From Echinicola arenosa (GTDB lineage Bacteria > Bacteroidota > Bacteroidia > Cytophagales > Cyclobacteriaceae): a stretch of 64,000 nucleotides of DNA. Under the pieces are notes generated by a model. The model did no database searches. It worked only from the letters and a program-made list of their open reading frames with translations, and was not told the DNA's origin. Made by a program: the position numbers and the translations under genes. Each line of letters begins with the position of its first letter. Within the stretch, counting starts at the first letter, position 1. Positions 63,104 to 64,000 of this stretch are shown here, piece by piece. The DNA is taken from the NCBI RefSeq assembly GCF_014841125.1, contig NZ_JACYTQ010000011.1, forward strand, positions 62,001-126,000, in the 5' to 3' direction.

Positions 63104-63174
63104 AAAAACCCTCAACCTCGACACCTTTCCCCATCCGACGAATCGGGTTCAGGGTGATGGATCGGGATTGAGGG
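63104..63174 (-). ncRNA. Structured segment between tRNA-Leu and tig
   Basis: Read on the minus strand, an outer stem CCCTCAA/TTGAGGG (7 bp) encloses a helix CCCGATCC/GGATGGGG (one mismatch) and a small UUCG tetraloop hairpin CCGA-TTCG-TCGG at 63135-63146. TTTTT follows the outer stem. This may be the terminator of tRNA-Leu with extra internal structure or a leader element of tig. No family is assigned. Confidence 0.5.
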
Positions 63175-63186
63175 CTGGTTGAATAG

Positions 63187-63268
63187 TGCGGATGGAGGGA
63201 CTCGAACCCCCATGCCTCGCGGCGCTAGATCCTAAGTCTAGTGCGTCTACCAATTTCGCCACATCCGC
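63187..63268 (-). tRNA. tRNA-Leu(TAG)
   Basis: 82 bases on the minus strand, starting GCGGATG and closing CATCCGC, with discriminator A. The anticodon loop CTTAGGA (63230-63236) gives anticodon TAG, reading CTA. A long variable arm is present, as expected for a class II tRNA. CCA is not encoded. Confidence 0.95.
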
Positions 63269-63278
63269 TTGTTATGTT

Positions 63279-63317
63279 GATGTGAGTGACTTTTCTTTTA
63301 AAAGTTTTGCTCACATC
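63279..63317 (-). other. Nested hairpin in the tRNA-Leu leader
   Basis: GATGTGAG and CTCACATC form a perfect 8-bp outer stem, and ACTTTT/AAAAGT a 6-bp inner one. It lies within the predicted 5' leader, about ten bases from the mature end. Role unknown. Confidence 0.5.
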
Positions 63318-63336
63318 TGCTTCTCTAATGTGGATG

Positions 63337-63366
63337 CAAAGGTAATAAGGAAATTTAAATGTGCAA
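63337..63366 (-). promoter_or_regulatory. Promoter of tRNA-Leu
   Basis: On the minus strand, TTG, 19 bp, then TACCTTTG, which matches the Bacteroidota -33/-7 consensus. Transcription would start near 63330 and include about 60 bases of leader. The other bases of the 312-bp gap up to the next gene show nothing clear. Confidence 0.6.
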
Positions 63367-63580
63367 TACTTTGATAATGAAAAAAGCAAAAAAAGTTGTG
63401 GTAATGTTGTAATATGTTGGTTTTCAGTGTGAATTATTTTTGGATAAAATATACCAACGAGATGCTGAATATTCTTCAATTGTCTGATGGGCTTTTGGAA
63501 AAAAAGATTGAAATTAGTGATTTAAAATAATGTTTGACTACTGTTTTGAGACCGGGAGTTGTTAAACTTCAAAATATAAC

Positions 63581-64000
63581 ATGATTAACGTAGACTTAGA
63601 GGTAGAAAGAAAAGAGATTTTAAAGCGGTACAGAAAGCTTTTAAGGTTGGCCAAACCGCTCTTAAAGAGTGGTGATGCAAAAATAATCAAGAAAGCATTT
63701 AACGTTTCTAGTGAAGCGCATAAGGAAATGCGCAGAAAATCAGGCGAACCTTATATTTATCACCCCTTAGAGGTCGCTTTGGTTTGTGTGGAGGAAATAG
63801 GACTTGGCACGACAAGTATTGTGGCAGCATTGCTCCATGATGTGGTAGAGGATACCGAGTGGGAGCTAGAGGATATAGAAAGGGAGTTTGGGCCCAAAGT
63901 TACCAAGATTATAGATGGGCTTACAAAAATTTCGGGTGTGTTCGAGTATGGAAGCTCCCAGCAAGCAGAGAATTTTAGGAAAATGCTCCTTACTCTTTCA
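63581..64000 (+). CDS. RelA/SpoT-family (p)ppGpp synthetase/hydrolase, N-terminal part
   Basis: The frame from the ATG at 63581 runs to the window edge (140 codons). It encodes the HD hydrolase domain of long RelA/SpoT proteins: YHPLEVALV, GLGTTSIVAALLHDVVEDT and GLTKISGVFEYGSSQQAENFRKML. The family controls the stringent response by making and degrading (p)ppGpp. The HD histidine-aspartate pair (LLHDVVEDT) suggests hydrolase activity is retained, as in bifunctional Rel. The synthetase and C-terminal regulatory domains lie outside the window. Confidence 0.92.
   Translation, partial: MINVDLEVERKEILKRYRKLLRLAKPLLKSGDAKIIKKAFNVSSEAHKEMRRKSGEPYIYHPLEVALVCVEEIGLGTTSIVAALLHDVVEDTEWELEDIEREFGPKVTKIIDGLTKISGVFEYGSSQQAENFRKMLLTLS

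Noticed and set aside
63104-63174. Possible TPP riboswitch, because the minus strand reads CACCCTGAACC followed by a stem
   Set aside because: The conserved CTGAGA and the pyrophosphate-sensor GCGTAGGGA are absent, and the downstream gene (tig) has no thiamine link.
63225-63479. 84-residue minus-strand frame ending in the tRNA
   Set aside because: It overlaps tRNA-Leu and its promoter and has no known motif.
1-64000. CRISPR array, insertion sequence, prophage or rRNA operon
   Set aside because: No regularly spaced direct repeats of CRISPR length, no transposase or integrase signature and no rRNA segment was found on either strand.

Overview
The window looks like ordinary chromosome from a Bacteroidota bacterium, most likely a Cytophagales member of the Cyclobacteriaceae type (the family is inference). 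Supporting signs are a SusC/SusD pair, a secreted protease with a C-terminal type IX secretion (T9SS) sorting domain, a PorE-like TPR/propeller/OmpA protein, few Shine-Dalgarno sites, and repeated TAnnTTTG boxes just upstream of starts, which is the Bacteroidota -7 promoter element. I see no prophage, CRISPR array, rRNA operon or intact insertion sequence.

Layout. 1-2.9 kb: 3' end of the methylmalonyl-CoA mutase large subunit and a lipid-kinase-like/DUF389 membrane protein. 2.9-4.8 kb: [2Fe-2S] ferredoxin, ferredoxin reductase and a MarR regulator. 4.9-10.1 kb: a minus-strand FecCD-type ABC importer (ATPase, permease, lipoprotein) behind a small beta-barrel protein and an LVIVD propeller lipoprotein, probably an iron-chelate or corrinoid uptake locus. 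10.2-19.2 kb: an orphan HEPN/HepT-like protein and an envelope and protein quality-control stretch (HtrA/DegQ, Dxr, RseP, Lon, HslU). 19.3-24.5 kb: sepiapterin-reductase-like SDR, SixA, cold-shock protein, a PolX/PHP protein whose polymerase site looks dead, and a secreted unknown. 24.7-27.7 kb: pyrR-pyrB and cystathionine beta-synthase. 27.8-33 kb: a membrane protein, a hybrid histidine kinase convergent with an NtrC-type regulator, and a small lipoprotein. 33.4-41.2 kb: murI, a PurF-like amidotransferase, an M42 peptidase, a small membrane protein with an AcpH homologue, an Upf1-like helicase and a DUF4924 protein. 41.4-47.2 kb: lepA, a broken four-helix-bundle (S23-type) gene, folD, queE and the PorE-like protein. 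47.2-48.4 kb: a 1.1 kb gene-free stretch with a hairpin and an 11-bp tandem repeat. 48.4-57.9 kb: susC, susD, a surface lipoprotein, an S8 protease and a secreted partner. 58-63.1 kb: a PTPS-type pterin enzyme, lpxB, and tig-clpP-clpX. 63.2-64 kb: tRNA-Leu(TAG) and the start of a RelA/SpoT-family gene.

How the genes work together. Protein quality control is strongly represented: DegQ, RseP, Lon, HslU, trigger factor and ClpXP. The outer-membrane uptake locus is paired with a protease and no glycoside hydrolase, which suggests peptide or protein use. A PTPS with the eukaryote-type C-x5-HGH motif and a sepiapterin-reductase-like SDR raise the possibility of tetrahydrobiopterin synthesis. The least explained items are the degenerate PolX, the lipid-kinase/DUF389 fusion, the HEPN orphan without its catalytic histidine, the decayed S23-type element between lepA and folD, a promoter-terminator unit before murI, and a structured segment between tRNA-Leu and tig.
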